Shown: positions 8,788 to 18,825, counted from the stretch's first letter. The stretch: 64,000 nt of DNA from an uncultured Bacteroidales bacterium (GCA_903877385.1 CAIRDP010000018.1:1-64000), one strand, 5' to 3'. Notes: a model not told the origin generated them from the sequence alone. Numbers and translations: made by a program.

Positions 8788-10569
8788 ATGGGAAACAGAG
8801 CATTTATATTTTATCTTCTTTTACTTATCAGCTTTTCGGGAGTATGCGGTGGAATGATTTCACTTCGAGGGGAACCGCCTGATACTACCCATACAAGGCA
8901 CGGCAAAAAACATTCGGCCGAAGGTAAGCTCCTTGTTGAAGTCGAGAATACCGGGCTGCTGATGGATGCAAAGAAGGAAGCCTTGCTTGGGAATACCGAC
9001 AGGGCAATCCAGCTGTTTACGTATTATACCGCGCATTATCCCAACGATCCTGCCGGGAAGTTCGAACTCGCACGCCTGATGGCATCCCGCGAGCAATACA
9101 ACGATGCGTATGACCTGATACAGGAGGCCATCAGCCTTGACCAAAATAATAAGTATTACCAGCTGTTCCTTGCCGAGATATGCCAGCTCAGTAAAAAAGA
9201 TAAGGAAGCGGTTGGCATTTATGAGAACCTGGTAAAGAAATACCCTGGTGAACTGGATTACTATTTCCAGCTTGCAGCCCTCTACATGATGGTTGGAGAT
9301 GAAAAAAAGGCCGCTGAAGTGTATGACCAGATCGAAGAAAAAGCAGGGATAAGCGAAGAGATCTCGCTTCAGAAGGAAAAGATCTACCTGCACCTGGGAA
9401 AAACCGAAAAAGCTGAAAATGAACTTCAGAGCCTTGTGAAGGCATTCCCCGATGATTCCCGATACCTGTCGATGCTGGCCGAATTTTACATAGCAAACAA
9501 CCAGCAGGGCAAAGCCCTTGAGATCTATAAACGGGTAGCCGAAACGGATCCCGGGAATCCTTACATCCACATGTCCCTGGCCGATTATTACCGTAAGACA
9601 GGCAATAAGGAAAAAGCATTCGAGGAACTCAAACTGGGTTTCGGCAACCCCAACCTGGATGTGGATACCAAAGTTACCATCCTGCTCTCTTTCTATACGG
9701 TGAACCAGCTTTACGACCAGCTTAAGGACCAGGCCTTTGAACTTTCAAGGATTATGATCAAAACCCATCCCGACAATCCTAAGGCATGGTCAATTTACGG
9801 GGACCTGCTTTCTCAGGACAAGCAGTACAAGGAAGCAGCCGAGGCATTCCTCAAGGTCATAAAAATTGATTCGAGCAAATACGTGGTATGGGAAGAACTA
9901 TTGCGCATTGAACTCCAGCTCAGCGAATACCAGCCGGTATACGATAACAGCAAAAAAGCCATGGAACTCTTTCCTGAGCAAAGCATGTTATATCTTTTCA
10001 ACGGGCTGGGATGCATACAATTAAAGAAATATGAGGAGGGGATAAAGATCCTGGAAGCCGGGCTTAAACTGGTGGTGAATAATGACGACCAGCTTGCACA
10101 GTTCTATATGTACATAGGCGATGGATGGCATTCACTCAAAAATCCCGCGGAATCGGATAAGGCGTACGAAAATTCCCTGAAAGCAAAAGACGGCAACCCA
10201 TATGTGCTGAATAACTACGCCTATTACCTTTCGGTAAGGGGGAAAGACCTGGACAAAGCCGAAAAGATGGCAAAGAAAGCTATAGCGCTTGATACCGGGA
10301 ATTCTTCTTTCGAGGATACTTACGGATGGGTGTTGTATAAGATGGGAAAGCTAAGCGATGCCAGGAAATGGATAGAAAAAGCATTGACCGATAAAGAAAA
10401 CGTGAGCAGCGAGGTTTTGGAACATTACGGGGATGTGCTTTACAAGCTTGGCGAGCCTGAAAAGGCCCTGGAGTACTGGAATAAAGCCAAAACCAAGGGG
10501 GAGGGATCCGAACTGCTGAATAAAAAGATTAGCGAAAAGAAATTAGTTGAACAGAATGGGAAAGAATAA
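8788..10569 (+). CDS. secreted tetratricopeptide-repeat protein
   Basis: A 593-aa protein with an N-terminal signal sequence (FIFYLLLLISFSGVCGG) followed by about twelve TPR units covering nearly the whole chain. Examples are YYQLFLAEICQLSKKDKEA and VLNNYAYYLSVRGKDLDKA. The cysteine after FSGV could be a lipidation site, but the lipobox is not ideal. TPR proteins act as scaffolds. Here the neighbours (DUF4292 lipoprotein and an EnvC-like protein) point to an envelope assembly role, which is inference. The gap after dut contains AATAGCGAATAAATAGCG, a trace of repeat family D. The stop overlaps the next gene by 14 bases. Confidence 0.85.
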   Translation: MGNRAFIFYLLLLISFSGVCGGMISLRGEPPDTTHTRHGKKHSAEGKLLVEVENTGLLMDAKKEALLGNTDRAIQLFTYYTAHYPNDPAGKFELARLMASREQYNDAYDLIQEAISLDQNNKYYQLFLAEICQLSKKDKEAVGIYENLVKKYPGELDYYFQLAALYMMVGDEKKAAEVYDQIEEKAGISEEISLQKEKIYLHLGKTEKAENELQSLVKAFPDDSRYLSMLAEFYIANNQQGKALEIYKRVAETDPGNPYIHMSLADYYRKTGNKEKAFEELKLGFGNPNLDVDTKVTILLSFYTVNQLYDQLKDQAFELSRIMIKTHPDNPKAWSIYGDLLSQDKQYKEAAEAFLKVIKIDSSKYVVWEELLRIELQLSEYQPVYDNSKKAMELFPEQSMLYLFNGLGCIQLKKYEEGIKILEAGLKLVVNNDDQLAQFYMYIGDGWHSLKNPAESDKAYENSLKAKDGNPYVLNNYAYYLSVRGKDLDKAEKMAKKAIALDTGNSSFEDTYGWVLYKMGKLSDARKWIEKALTDKENVSSEVLEHYGDVLYKLGEPEKALEYWNKAKTKGEGSELLNKKISEKKLVEQNGKE

Positions 10570-11389
10570 AGTGCTGAGGAACGGATACCTGGGAGGGCTT
10601 GTTGCCCTGCTCATTTTATTTTCTGTCTCCTGCAGCCCTTCGAGAAAAGCTATTAAGGCGCCAATCAAGGAGGAGGGAGCGGATTACCTGTTTAAAAAGC
10701 TGCAGGAACATCAGTTGAAATATACCTGGTTCATGGCAAAATTCTCGGCCGAATACAAAAACAAGAAAAAAACCACTTCCTTTAACGGGCAGATCAGGAT
10801 AAGGAAGGATAGCGTTATCTGGCTTTCCCTTACTCCCGGCCTGGGAATAGAAGCCATGAGGCTGATCATTACACAGGATTCGGTTAAACTGATCAACAAG
10901 ATCAACAACACGTATTTTATTGGCGATTATGAATCGGTGAACCGTTTCCTGAACACCAATATAGACTTCGAGATACTGCAGGCCTACCTGCTCGGGAACG
11001 ACCTGGATTTTTACGAAGATGGGAAATTCAGGGCCAGCATCGACAAGGATTGCTACAAGCTTTCGACTGCAGCCAGGATTAAACTGAAGAAATATGTAAG
11101 GAATAACCAGGAAAGCGTAAGGGCTTTTATCCAGAATATCTGGCTGGATACCGAAACATTCAAGATCAGGGAGGCCGATGTGAAGGAGATCTCCAACGAC
11201 AAGATCAAGCTGGAAGCCAATTACGGGGATTTTGAGAATATCGGAGGACAGCTTTTCCCCAGGGCCCTGGATGTGACCATCTGGGCGAATAATACGATAA
11301 AAGTGAGGGCATCTTTTTCAAAAATCAATGTGGACGTGCCTTTGCAGTTCCCTTTTAAAATACCGTCGGGATACACCCAGGTTAAGTAA
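10556..11389 (+). CDS. DUF4292 family lipoprotein
   Basis: A 277-aa probable outer-membrane-directed lipoprotein. The signal sequence ends in LLILFSVSCSPS, a lipobox with Cys at about residue 25. The body matches the DUF4292 pattern as I know it: an LTPGLGIEAMRLIITQDSVKL strand region, then DYESVNRFLN, and a LolB/LolA-like curved beta-sheet is likely. It may therefore bind lipids or lipoproteins, which is inference from the fold. ATG 10556 is chosen; it lies inside the end of the TPR gene (14-nt overlap), indicating translational coupling. A frame reading three codons earlier is less likely. It is followed by the EnvC-like gene after 14 bp. Confidence 0.85.
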   Translation: MGKNKVLRNGYLGGLVALLILFSVSCSPSRKAIKAPIKEEGADYLFKKLQEHQLKYTWFMAKFSAEYKNKKKTTSFNGQIRIRKDSVIWLSLTPGLGIEAMRLIITQDSVKLINKINNTYFIGDYESVNRFLNTNIDFEILQAYLLGNDLDFYEDGKFRASIDKDCYKLSTAARIKLKKYVRNNQESVRAFIQNIWLDTETFKIREADVKEISNDKIKLEANYGDFENIGGQLFPRALDVTIWANNTIKVRASFSKINVDVPLQFPFKIPSGYTQVK

Positions 11390-11403
11390 TCAATTCAAGC
11401 GGG

Positions 11404-12678
11404 ATGAATATAGCGAATGCCTGCAGAAAATCAGCCAGCATCGGTTTACAACTGATCCTGGTATTTCTGTTGTCGGTTGCGGCATTCGGGCAGGGCGACA
11501 AAGAAAGGCTGCAGAAGACCAAGAAACAGCTTGAAGACGAGATCAGGTATACTAATGACCTCCTGGAGAAGACCAAGCAGTCGAAACAGGTTTCGATGGA
11601 AAGGCTGAAGATACTGAACCAGAGGATCCGCAGCCGCGAAGCCCTCATTGCCACCATCAACAAGGAACTCGGTGAGATTGATATGAACATCCAGGTCGAC
11701 AATGTGCAGCTCGACCATATGTCGAAACAGCTCAAGGCCCTCAAAGACGATTATTCCAGGATGATATACCAGGCATACCGCACCATGAACGGGCGGAACA
11801 AGCTGATGTTCATCTTTTCGTCAAAGGACTTCAACCAGGCCTGGCAAAGGATCAAGTATTACCAGCAGTACTCGGCATACCGTCGCAAACAGGCCGAACA
11901 TATTGAAAACACCACCCAGGCCATCAGCATACAGAGAAAGGATATGGAAGCCAGGAAGCAGGAAAAGCTCAGCTTGTTCGAGACCCAGCAAAAAGAGAAG
12001 GTGAAGCTGGACCTTGAAAAACAGGATAAGGCTAAAACGGTAAAAGAACTCTCGGGCAAGGAGAAACAACTGGTTGCCAGCCTTAAAACGAAGCAACAGG
12101 CTGCTGCAAGGCTGGAATACGAAATCGAGAAACTTATAGCTACGGAGATCAGGGCCTCGGAAGACAGGATGCGTAAAACCGAAGGAACCGAGAAAAAACC
12201 CGCAGGCCATATTGTTTCGGGGCCTGCCACCTATGAAATGACCCCGCGTGAACGGGAACTTTCCAGTTCCTTCGCTTCAAACAGGGGAAGGTTGCCCTGG
12301 CCCTGTGAGAAGGGATTCATCTCCGGTACTTTCGGAGAACATCCGCATCCCGTGCTCGACAGGGTAAAAGTGAAAAATAACGGGGTGGACATAACCACCG
12401 AACCAAATGCCCAGGTGAAAGCTGTTTTCAATGGTAAAGTGAGCAAAGTCATGTCGTTTCCCAACCTTAACAATGTGGTTATAGTCAGGCATGGAGAATA
12501 CCTTACGGTTTATTCAAACCTCGAGGTGGTGAGCGTAAGGGAAGGACAGGATGTTACAACCCGGCAGGCTATCGGCAAAGTCCACACCAATGCCGAAGAA
12601 CAAAAAACAGAATTGCATTTCGAGATTTGGAAGGGCAAGCTGATCCAGAACCCCGAAATCTGGCTCGCGGGTCGTTAA
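11404..12678 (+). CDS. EnvC-like murein hydrolase activator (degenerate M23/LytM domain)
   Basis: A 424-aa periplasmic protein. A signal peptide (about residues 13-30, ending VAAFGQ, so mature Gln) precedes long coiled coils (about 30-255, rich in KQLEDEIRYTNDLLEKTKQS-like heptads). A C-terminal LytM domain (about 300-424) follows. The zinc site is broken. The usual HxGxD is replaced by NNGVDI and the final HxH by ELHFE, so two of four ligands are missing. This matches EnvC/NlpD-type activators, which switch on amidases during cell separation rather than cutting peptidoglycan. It is co-directional with the TPR and DUF4292 genes. Confidence 0.9.
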   Translation: MNIANACRKSASIGLQLILVFLLSVAAFGQGDKERLQKTKKQLEDEIRYTNDLLEKTKQSKQVSMERLKILNQRIRSREALIATINKELGEIDMNIQVDNVQLDHMSKQLKALKDDYSRMIYQAYRTMNGRNKLMFIFSSKDFNQAWQRIKYYQQYSAYRRKQAEHIENTTQAISIQRKDMEARKQEKLSLFETQQKEKVKLDLEKQDKAKTVKELSGKEKQLVASLKTKQQAAARLEYEIEKLIATEIRASEDRMRKTEGTEKKPAGHIVSGPATYEMTPRERELSSSFASNRGRLPWPCEKGFISGTFGEHPHPVLDRVKVKNNGVDITTEPNAQVKAVFNGKVSKVMSFPNLNNVVIVRHGEYLTVYSNLEVVSVREGQDVTTRQAIGKVHTNAEEQKTELHFEIWKGKLIQNPEIWLAGR

Positions 12679-12690
12679 CCATAACAGGAT

Positions 12691-13599
12691 ATGCACCATA
12701 TAGGAGAATTTGCCGCCCTGCTTACTGCTTTTTTCTGGACTGTAACAGCGATTACCTTTGAAGCTGCGAGCCGGAAAATCGGCTCCATGGTGGTCAATAT
12801 CCTCAGGCTTATCATTGGTTTTATCTTTCTCAGCGTTTTTGTTTTTTTTTACCGCGGATATCTTTTCCCCGTCGACGCCAGCCTGCATAATCTGCTCTGG
12901 CTTTCACTGTCGGGACTCATTGGGTTTACCTTCGGTGACCTTTGCCTGTTCCAGTCGTTCGTGCTTATAGGAGCGAGAGTCTCTATGCTGGTCATGGCCC
13001 TTGCGCCACCCATGACGGCCTTCTTTGCCTGGATCGTACTGGGTGAAAAACTAAGCCTTCAGAGCTGGATGGGAATGGCGGTGACAATGACCGGCATCGC
13101 CCTGGTCGTGCTGAAGAGAAACGGAGAGGGTGAAAAGAACGGCATATTCAGCAGTATGAAGTTTTCATACCCTCTATGGGGGCTGCTTCTTGCTTTCGGG
13201 GGAGCTCTCGGGCAGGCAGCCGGGCTGGTCCTGAGCAAGGTGGGCATGCAGGGATACGACACCTTTGCTTCCACCCAGATCAGGGTTATGGCAGGCACTG
13301 CAGGGTTTATGGTGATCTATTCGTTTATGGGCAAATGGAAAGATGTTTTCAGGGGGATGACCCACTTCAGGCCGATGGCCCTTTTATCCTTGGGAGCTTT
13401 CTTTGGCCCCTTCCTCGGGGTTTCATTTTCGCTACTGGCCATTAAATATGCCGATACGGGGATTGCCTCCACTATCATGGCTATAGTGCCGGTTCTTATC
13501 ATTCCCCCTTCTATCATACTTTACAGGGAAAAAGTGAGCCTGAAAGAAATCATCGGTTCTGTACTTGCTGTTGGCGGAGTTGGGATTTTCTTTTTATAA
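12691..13599 (+). CDS. EamA/DMT family transporter
   Basis: A 302-aa inner-membrane protein with ten predicted helices in two EamA repeats (about 1-140 and 160-300). It has the family-typical start FAALLTAFFWTVTAITFEAAS and the repeat-end motif LGEKLSLQSWMGMAVTMTGIALVV. The second repeat ends likewise with REKVSLKEIIGSVLAVGGVGIFFL. Members export amino acids, nucleotides or other small metabolites; the substrate cannot be read here. It starts 12 bp after the EnvC-like gene and ends 11 bp before a small membrane protein, so it is probably part of the same transcript. Confidence 0.9.
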   Translation: MHHIGEFAALLTAFFWTVTAITFEAASRKIGSMVVNILRLIIGFIFLSVFVFFYRGYLFPVDASLHNLLWLSLSGLIGFTFGDLCLFQSFVLIGARVSMLVMALAPPMTAFFAWIVLGEKLSLQSWMGMAVTMTGIALVVLKRNGEGEKNGIFSSMKFSYPLWGLLLAFGGALGQAAGLVLSKVGMQGYDTFASTQIRVMAGTAGFMVIYSFMGKWKDVFRGMTHFRPMALLSLGAFFGPFLGVSFSLLAIKYADTGIASTIMAIVPVLIIPPSIILYREKVSLKEIIGSVLAVGGVGIFFL

Positions 13600-13610
13600 T
13601 TGCATTTCAA

Positions 13611-14162
13611 ATGGAAGCGAAACCAGCTTTAAATATAAAAGACCATAATCCCGGGTTCAGGCTTTACCTGGGGGCCGTCATTATTTTCCTGTCGTTCTTC
13701 ATGGTCCCCACAGGGCTTTTTCTGACCCACCATATGCATAATCATGTATTGAAAGCCCTGATACTTGGCTTTTTCTGGGTAAACGGCCCCTTATGGAAGA
13801 TCATTGGGATTTCGGTCATGGGAAAGGTATCGTATTATTTCCTCATTGAACATCTCAAGATCCATTATAAAAGAATCATAGAGCCCAGGCCGGTAAGCCG
13901 GCTAAGGTATAACATCGGGCTGTTCATGTTCACCCTGCCCTTCGTCCCCTCTTACGTGGTGGCTTATGCCCCCCATCTGCTTCCTGAGCTTGCATCCTGG
14001 AGGGTTTATGTAAATATCTTCTTTGACCTGGTCTTCCTATCCAGTCTTTTTGTGCTGGGAGGGGATTTCTGGGATAAATTAAGAGCCCTTTTCACGTATT
14101 CGGCTAAAGCAAACTTCCCCGGCGAACCCCCCTGCGAGGAAGATCTGGATACCAGGGCCTGA
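13611..14162 (+). CDS. small membrane protein, transporter-suffix-domain like
   Basis: A 183-aa protein with four or five hydrophobic segments (FRLYLGAVIIFLSFFMVPTG, LKALILGFFWVNGPLWKIIG, LFMFTLPFVPSYVVAYAP, VNIFFDLVFLSSLFVLGG). The pattern resembles proteins annotated as carrying a transporter suffix domain, which often sit beside or are fused to transporters. The ending GGDFWDKLRALFTYSAKA is typical of them. It lies 11 bp after the EamA transporter, so a role with that transporter is plausible. No catalytic motif is visible. Confidence 0.7.
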   Translation: MEAKPALNIKDHNPGFRLYLGAVIIFLSFFMVPTGLFLTHHMHNHVLKALILGFFWVNGPLWKIIGISVMGKVSYYFLIEHLKIHYKRIIEPRPVSRLRYNIGLFMFTLPFVPSYVVAYAPHLLPELASWRVYVNIFFDLVFLSSLFVLGGDFWDKLRALFTYSAKANFPGEPPCEEDLDTRA

Positions 14163-14180
14163 ACCTCCGGGAACAAAAAA

Positions 14181-14206
14181 AACGCTGCAAAACCAATTGC
14201 AGCGTT
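14181..14206 (-). terminator. Rho-independent terminator of the C10 protease gene
   Basis: AACGCTGCAA pairs with TTGCAGCGTT (10 bp, six-base loop). Read on the minus strand it is followed by eight T, directly after the protease stop at 14234. The plus-strand side lacks a T tract. Confidence 0.85.
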
Positions 14207-14233
14207 CCCTATCAGCGTGATATGATCGTCCTT

Positions 14234-16369
14234 CTACTGAAGGACAACTTTCTTGTTAACAATCCCCGCATCATCACTGATCCTTAGGCAATAAACGCCC
14301 ATCGGCAGTGAAGAAACATTGATTGTTTTATGGATGCTGCCATTACCTTCGGAAAGTTTTTCGGAATATACCGTAATACCTTCCAGGTTAAGCAGTTCAA
14401 AAGTAATATTTGAAGCATGATCCAGGGTGAAATCAACATTGAACAGGCCTGAAGCCGGATTTGGATAAACCCTGAGCGCCGTAAACCCGGGTGTTTCATG
14501 GATCCCGACCGTACTCGAATAATTTGCCGACCATCCCTGTCCGCGAACTGAATTATTGCTTGTAAACATCAGGAACACACTGCTTGTGTTGGCTGTGATT
14601 GAAGGAGAGGGAGTTGGGTTTCCCGAAAACTGGGCTATCTGCTGGCCCGAAACAAGATCATAAATTGTCATCACATCATTATCCTGTTCAGTATTGAATA
14701 TGGGGAAATTGATGTTAATGCTGGATACCGGGATAGTTGGCTGGATTTTCCATTTACAATTAATGCTGTTCCTGTATTCAAACCTTCCACTGCCATCAGA
14801 AAAAGCGCCGTTAAGATCAGTTAAAACTACGGCTGCCTGTTGACAAAACTCTACAGGAGTTGCAGTATACTGGGCCAGGAATCCCGGTGCAGTAACGGAC
14901 GAATTGGTGGTCAGGGAAACAAACATCGAAGAACCGGTAGAAACAGCGCTGGGTGGTAATGAAGAACCCGAATAAGTGCCAATCAGGGGAGCCGTTGCAG
15001 AATTGCCATCGTATAGCTTCAGTTCATCCCCGCTGGCAAGGTTAAAGCGGTCAAAACTGAGGGTGATTTTCGATACGCTGTCGTCGGGCGCAATCAGCCA
15101 GGTACAGGCTGCATTATTCTGATAATCCAGTACAGGCCCGCTCCCGTCTTCTATTGATCCGAAATCATAGGTTGTAACATTGGTATTCCCCTGGCAGTAT
15201 GCGGGATACAGTGAAGGATCAGGGGTAAGGTTGAATATAGCACCCTGGTTGTTATTAAATGTAGTTCCGCCGGGGTTCAGGTTTGTAATCAGGTAATACC
15301 CGTTATCGGACCCGCTCCAGCCCCAGTTTACATGATAATAATCTCCGGTCTCGTAACCGTCGAATACAAAACAATGGCCCTCAGAGGGATTAAAACCGTC
15401 ATAAATCACAGGATAACCCTTGTCGAGGTTGCTTTGGAGTGAATCGTGCCAGGCATTTCCCGGGTATTGAGTACGATAGGCAAAATGTGAACCGCTGTTG
15501 TACTTGAAATACTGGTGCATTGCTCCCGGAGCAATGGCAGCATTTGCACCCGATCCGTCCGGTCCGTAGGCCATATTCACGGCAACACCGGCATGCCATG
15601 AAATGAGTGCCATGGGGCTGCATTCACTGCTTGAGATATCTGGCATTCCGCTCCAGTCATAAACCGTGGTGTCAAAATCGGCACACTGGGAGGGATAACC
15701 CGGAGGAGTGTAGCAATGAGCGCCCTGCCCCTGGTTTGGCCATCTCCAGTAATACATCACCTGGGCCATTGCCGTGGCAACGCAACCAACCGGCACCCTC
15801 CCGAAATACCCACCCGGGCTTGCAGGATCCTTGGGACACATAGCATTGTATGGAAATGTCTGATCCCAGGTACATGTAAGCAAGGGTTGAACATCGGTGG
15901 TGTTTTCAGGCTTTAATGGGCTGTGTGCCGAAGAAAAATCTCCTGAAGTATAGTATGCCCATGCTGAACTTATGGCATTGCCGGCCACAAGATTCCCGTT
16001 TTTAACGAGATTCACTTCTTCCTGGTAAGCTTTTAACAGGGAAGTCAAACCTTCCGGCTCAGATACCCCTGAATAGACATTGTCAAAAGAATATCCCAGT
16101 ACAGGAATACAGGCATCATCGGCAGAGACTATTATAAAGCCACGCGTATTGACGTTGAAAATGTAGAATAAAGCAACATCGCCGTTCGAAACGGTTTTAA
16201 CTAGTTTCAGACTGATGTTGTTATAAGGAAGGTTATGATGCAGGTTTGCCCGTTCAAAGTAGAAATTCTTTGCGGCAAGCATTGCACCCGGCAGTTCAAC
16301 CTTTTTAGCCAGAGCCGGAAAGGTCAAAACAACGGCAAGGAATAAAATAAAAAATCTAAGTTTCTTCAT
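14234..16369 (-). CDS. C10 (streptopain) family cysteine protease with CUB-like and T9SS sorting domains
   Basis: A 711-aa secreted protease. A signal peptide (FFILFLAVVLTFPALA) precedes a SpeB-type propeptide (about 20-150, with FIIVSADDACIPVLGYS). The C10 catalytic domain (about 160-385) follows, with nucleophile Cys in RVPVGCVATAMAQVMYYW and catalytic His in YYHVNWGWSGSDNGYYLI. Two CUB-like beta modules come next (about 390-505 and 510-620). A C-terminal T9SS type A domain (VYPNPASGLFNVDF to GIVNKKVVLQ) should route it through the Por secretion system. Members degrade host or environmental proteins. It lies downstream of the TonB receptor but is separated from it by a terminator. Confidence 0.92.
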   Translation of the reverse strand: MKKLRFFILFLAVVLTFPALAKKVELPGAMLAAKNFYFERANLHHNLPYNNISLKLVKTVSNGDVALFYIFNVNTRGFIIVSADDACIPVLGYSFDNVYSGVSEPEGLTSLLKAYQEEVNLVKNGNLVAGNAISSAWAYYTSGDFSSAHSPLKPENTTDVQPLLTCTWDQTFPYNAMCPKDPASPGGYFGRVPVGCVATAMAQVMYYWRWPNQGQGAHCYTPPGYPSQCADFDTTVYDWSGMPDISSSECSPMALISWHAGVAVNMAYGPDGSGANAAIAPGAMHQYFKYNSGSHFAYRTQYPGNAWHDSLQSNLDKGYPVIYDGFNPSEGHCFVFDGYETGDYYHVNWGWSGSDNGYYLITNLNPGGTTFNNNQGAIFNLTPDPSLYPAYCQGNTNVTTYDFGSIEDGSGPVLDYQNNAACTWLIAPDDSVSKITLSFDRFNLASGDELKLYDGNSATAPLIGTYSGSSLPPSAVSTGSSMFVSLTTNSSVTAPGFLAQYTATPVEFCQQAAVVLTDLNGAFSDGSGRFEYRNSINCKWKIQPTIPVSSININFPIFNTEQDNDVMTIYDLVSGQQIAQFSGNPTPSPSITANTSSVFLMFTSNNSVRGQGWSANYSSTVGIHETPGFTALRVYPNPASGLFNVDFTLDHASNITFELLNLEGITVYSEKLSEGNGSIHKTINVSSLPMGVYCLRISDDAGIVNKKVVLQ

Positions 16370-16446
16370 TGATATTATAAATTTTTAACAAGGTACAAGA
16401 TACAAATCTTCTTAAATTCTGTAACGGCCAATTGAACTTTAAGAAA

Positions 16447-16470
16447 GGCCGCCTCCCAAGGGAGGCGGCC
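16447..16470 (-). terminator. terminator of the TonB receptor gene
   Basis: GGCCGCCTCCC pairs with GGGAGGCGGCC around a two-base centre. On the minus strand it is followed by TTTCTT. It lies between the receptor stop (16508) and the C10 protease start. Confidence 0.75.
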
Positions 16471-16507
16471 GAATCAGCGTTGCAGAATTACCCTTCTGCG
16501 AGGGATG

Positions 16508-18691
16508 TCACAGATTTAAACGCAGGTTAACAAAAAATTCCCTTCCGGGAGCAGGTTGGTACGAATTGTAATCGACCCCGTTGTTGGGTTCGGCAAAACC
16601 GAAATACTGGGTATCGAAAATATTCTTTACATATAAACCAAGATCGCCCCTGAGCCATCCGAGTTTCCATTTATAATGCAGGTCAACGTTCCAGAGATTA
16701 TACCCGCTTACCCATGAACTTCTTACACTTCCCGGCTGGTAATAAGTTTGACCGATAGTGTAGTTGTTATAAATGGAATCATCGACCTGTATACAGTATT
16801 TCGACTGCCACTGGCAGGCTACACCTGCACTGAAATTCTTCAGGAAGGTATAGGAGATCTCACCATACAGCATATGCCTCGGCGAGTTCGGCAGCCAATG
16901 CCCGGCGGTGGAATCAGGTGAGGTATAGGTGAAATTGGAATACGTATAAGCGGCATCAATGATCAGGTTTTTAACAGGCGAATACGAAACAAAGGTCTCT
17001 ATACCCCATTTGGTGCTCTTTCCCATATTCCCGTAAAAGGCGGTATTATTGCCTCGTTCGGGAACACTGTAACGGTAAAATTCATTGTTCGACCAGATAT
17101 CGAAGAAAGTTACATCATAATGGAAAACTTTGCCTACATCACCTCTTGCACCAACATCAACCCCGGTTGAAGTCGAAGGTTTGATCAGGTTGTTGAACCC
17201 TCCGTAACTGGCAGGATTGTTGTAGAGTTCATCGCCCGAAGGAGTGAGAAATCCCGTTCCAACGCTGGCGAAAACATTAAAAGGCCTGGTAATATCGTAG
17301 GCAAGCCCCACACGCCAGGTTGGTTTGTCGTATGTTTTACTGCCATTGGGATTTAACGAATCCGGAACCGGGATGTTGCTCTGCAGGCTGCTGTAAACAT
17401 TATCATAACGCAGGTTTACAAGGGCATGCAATTTCGATGAGATATCCAGTTTGTCGATGAGGAAAACACCTATGCTTCTCTGTTTGATGATCTGGTTGAT
17501 CAGGATCTGGTCCAGGTCGAAACATTCGCGGCTCCAGTGCGAATCAACCCTGTTCGAATCCCTTTGGTATTCGCCGGGAACAGCAAACATATGCTCGTTA
17601 ATGGTCTGGGTCTGGTAATCTGCTCCAAGACTAAGGAGGTTTTTAACCGTGCCCTTTCCGAGGTGGAGATTATACTGGGCCGAAGCTCCCAGATTGACAT
17701 AGGGTTTGTAATCATCCCCGTTATTCGAAGTTTCCCTGTAATTATTCATCCTTGCAAAAACTTTCGCGGTAATGTCCTGGTTGCTGCTGAGATCGAATTT
17801 GGCAATGAGAGCGCCTGTAAGGCGTTTGGTCTCATGAAATTCATTATAGGGAATGGCATCGGTATTGGCTGCTTTCGGTCCGAAAGTCTCATACCGGTAA
17901 AGGTTGATCCCTTCGGGGTTCTGGTTGAAATAACTGGTATACGACAGCAACTGGGTGATCTGGACCTTCTCAGAAGGTTTCCAGTTGATCTTTTCACTGA
18001 AATTATCGCCCATAAATGCCTGGTGCTCACGGTAACCGTTACCCTGCATATGGGAATAGGATACGCGGTAGTTGATCTTGTCCTGGGTACCGTCGACCTG
18101 GCCAAGGACCTTCCAGAAGCCATTTGAGCCTGCAGAACCCATCAAAGTTGTATTCACCGGTTTGCTCCCACCGTTATCGGTGATGATATTGACCACCCCG
18201 CCTGTGGCATTCGCGCCGTACAATGAAGCTGCAAGGCCGCGTACAACCTCAACACTCTTCACCACGCTCCAGTCAACATCATAAAGATCGGGGCAATAAC
18301 CACCCGGATCATTTACAGGGATGCCGTCGATCAGGACCTGTATCCCCCTGAAACCGCTTTCGGTAAGTATCCCCTGTCCGCGGATATAAAGATGTACCCT
18401 TGAACCGTCGGTGCCGTTTTCGACCTTAAGTCCGGGAACCAGGCGCAAGGCCTCATCGGCCGAAATCGTCTTGCTGAATTCCTGTAACTGCGCTTTGTTA
18501 ACGACAGAGATCGGGGCAGGCAACTCCTTCAGGGGAGTTACCGTACGCATTGCGCTGATCGTAACTTCGTTGAGTTTAATGGTATCACGGGTAAAAAATA
18601 CCTTATCGCCCGGTGTCGCATTTTTCTGGCTCATCCCCTGGAATGCAAAGGCAAGTAGAAGGAACAAGCTGGTGAGTAATTTTGTTTTCAT
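16508..18691 (-). CDS. TonB-dependent outer membrane receptor
   Basis: A 727-aa outer-membrane receptor. A signal peptide (LLTSLFLLLAFAFQGMSQ) leaves a mature Gln. A short TonB-box-like stretch (KLNEVTISAMRTVTPLKELP) precedes the plug (about 50-165, with LYIRGQGILTESGFRGIQVLIDGIPVNDP and LYGANATGGVVNIIT). The beta-barrel then runs to the terminal motif FFVNLRLNL. It lacks the N-terminal carboxypeptidase-like extension of SusC proteins and there is no SusD gene nearby, so it is more like a metal, vitamin or siderophore receptor. The substrate is not readable. It follows a 166-aa membrane protein gene by 134 bp on the same strand. Confidence 0.93.
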   Translation of the reverse strand: MKTKLLTSLFLLLAFAFQGMSQKNATPGDKVFFTRDTIKLNEVTISAMRTVTPLKELPAPISVVNKAQLQEFSKTISADEALRLVPGLKVENGTDGSRVHLYIRGQGILTESGFRGIQVLIDGIPVNDPGGYCPDLYDVDWSVVKSVEVVRGLAASLYGANATGGVVNIITDNGGSKPVNTTLMGSAGSNGFWKVLGQVDGTQDKINYRVSYSHMQGNGYREHQAFMGDNFSEKINWKPSEKVQITQLLSYTSYFNQNPEGINLYRYETFGPKAANTDAIPYNEFHETKRLTGALIAKFDLSSNQDITAKVFARMNNYRETSNNGDDYKPYVNLGASAQYNLHLGKGTVKNLLSLGADYQTQTINEHMFAVPGEYQRDSNRVDSHWSRECFDLDQILINQIIKQRSIGVFLIDKLDISSKLHALVNLRYDNVYSSLQSNIPVPDSLNPNGSKTYDKPTWRVGLAYDITRPFNVFASVGTGFLTPSGDELYNNPASYGGFNNLIKPSTSTGVDVGARGDVGKVFHYDVTFFDIWSNNEFYRYSVPERGNNTAFYGNMGKSTKWGIETFVSYSPVKNLIIDAAYTYSNFTYTSPDSTAGHWLPNSPRHMLYGEISYTFLKNFSAGVACQWQSKYCIQVDDSIYNNYTIGQTYYQPGSVRSSWVSGYNLWNVDLHYKWKLGWLRGDLGLYVKNIFDTQYFGFAEPNNGVDYNSYQPAPGREFFVNLRLNL

Positions 18692-18825
18692 AGTAAACTT
18701 TTTAATGATGTGTGTTATTTAGGTTAATTATCAATTATTCATATAGAAATAATCGCAATCCCTTCGTAAATGCGTGGAACAACATCGAACAGGTTTTAAA
18801 GAAAAAAACCTAAGGAATTGAAAAT

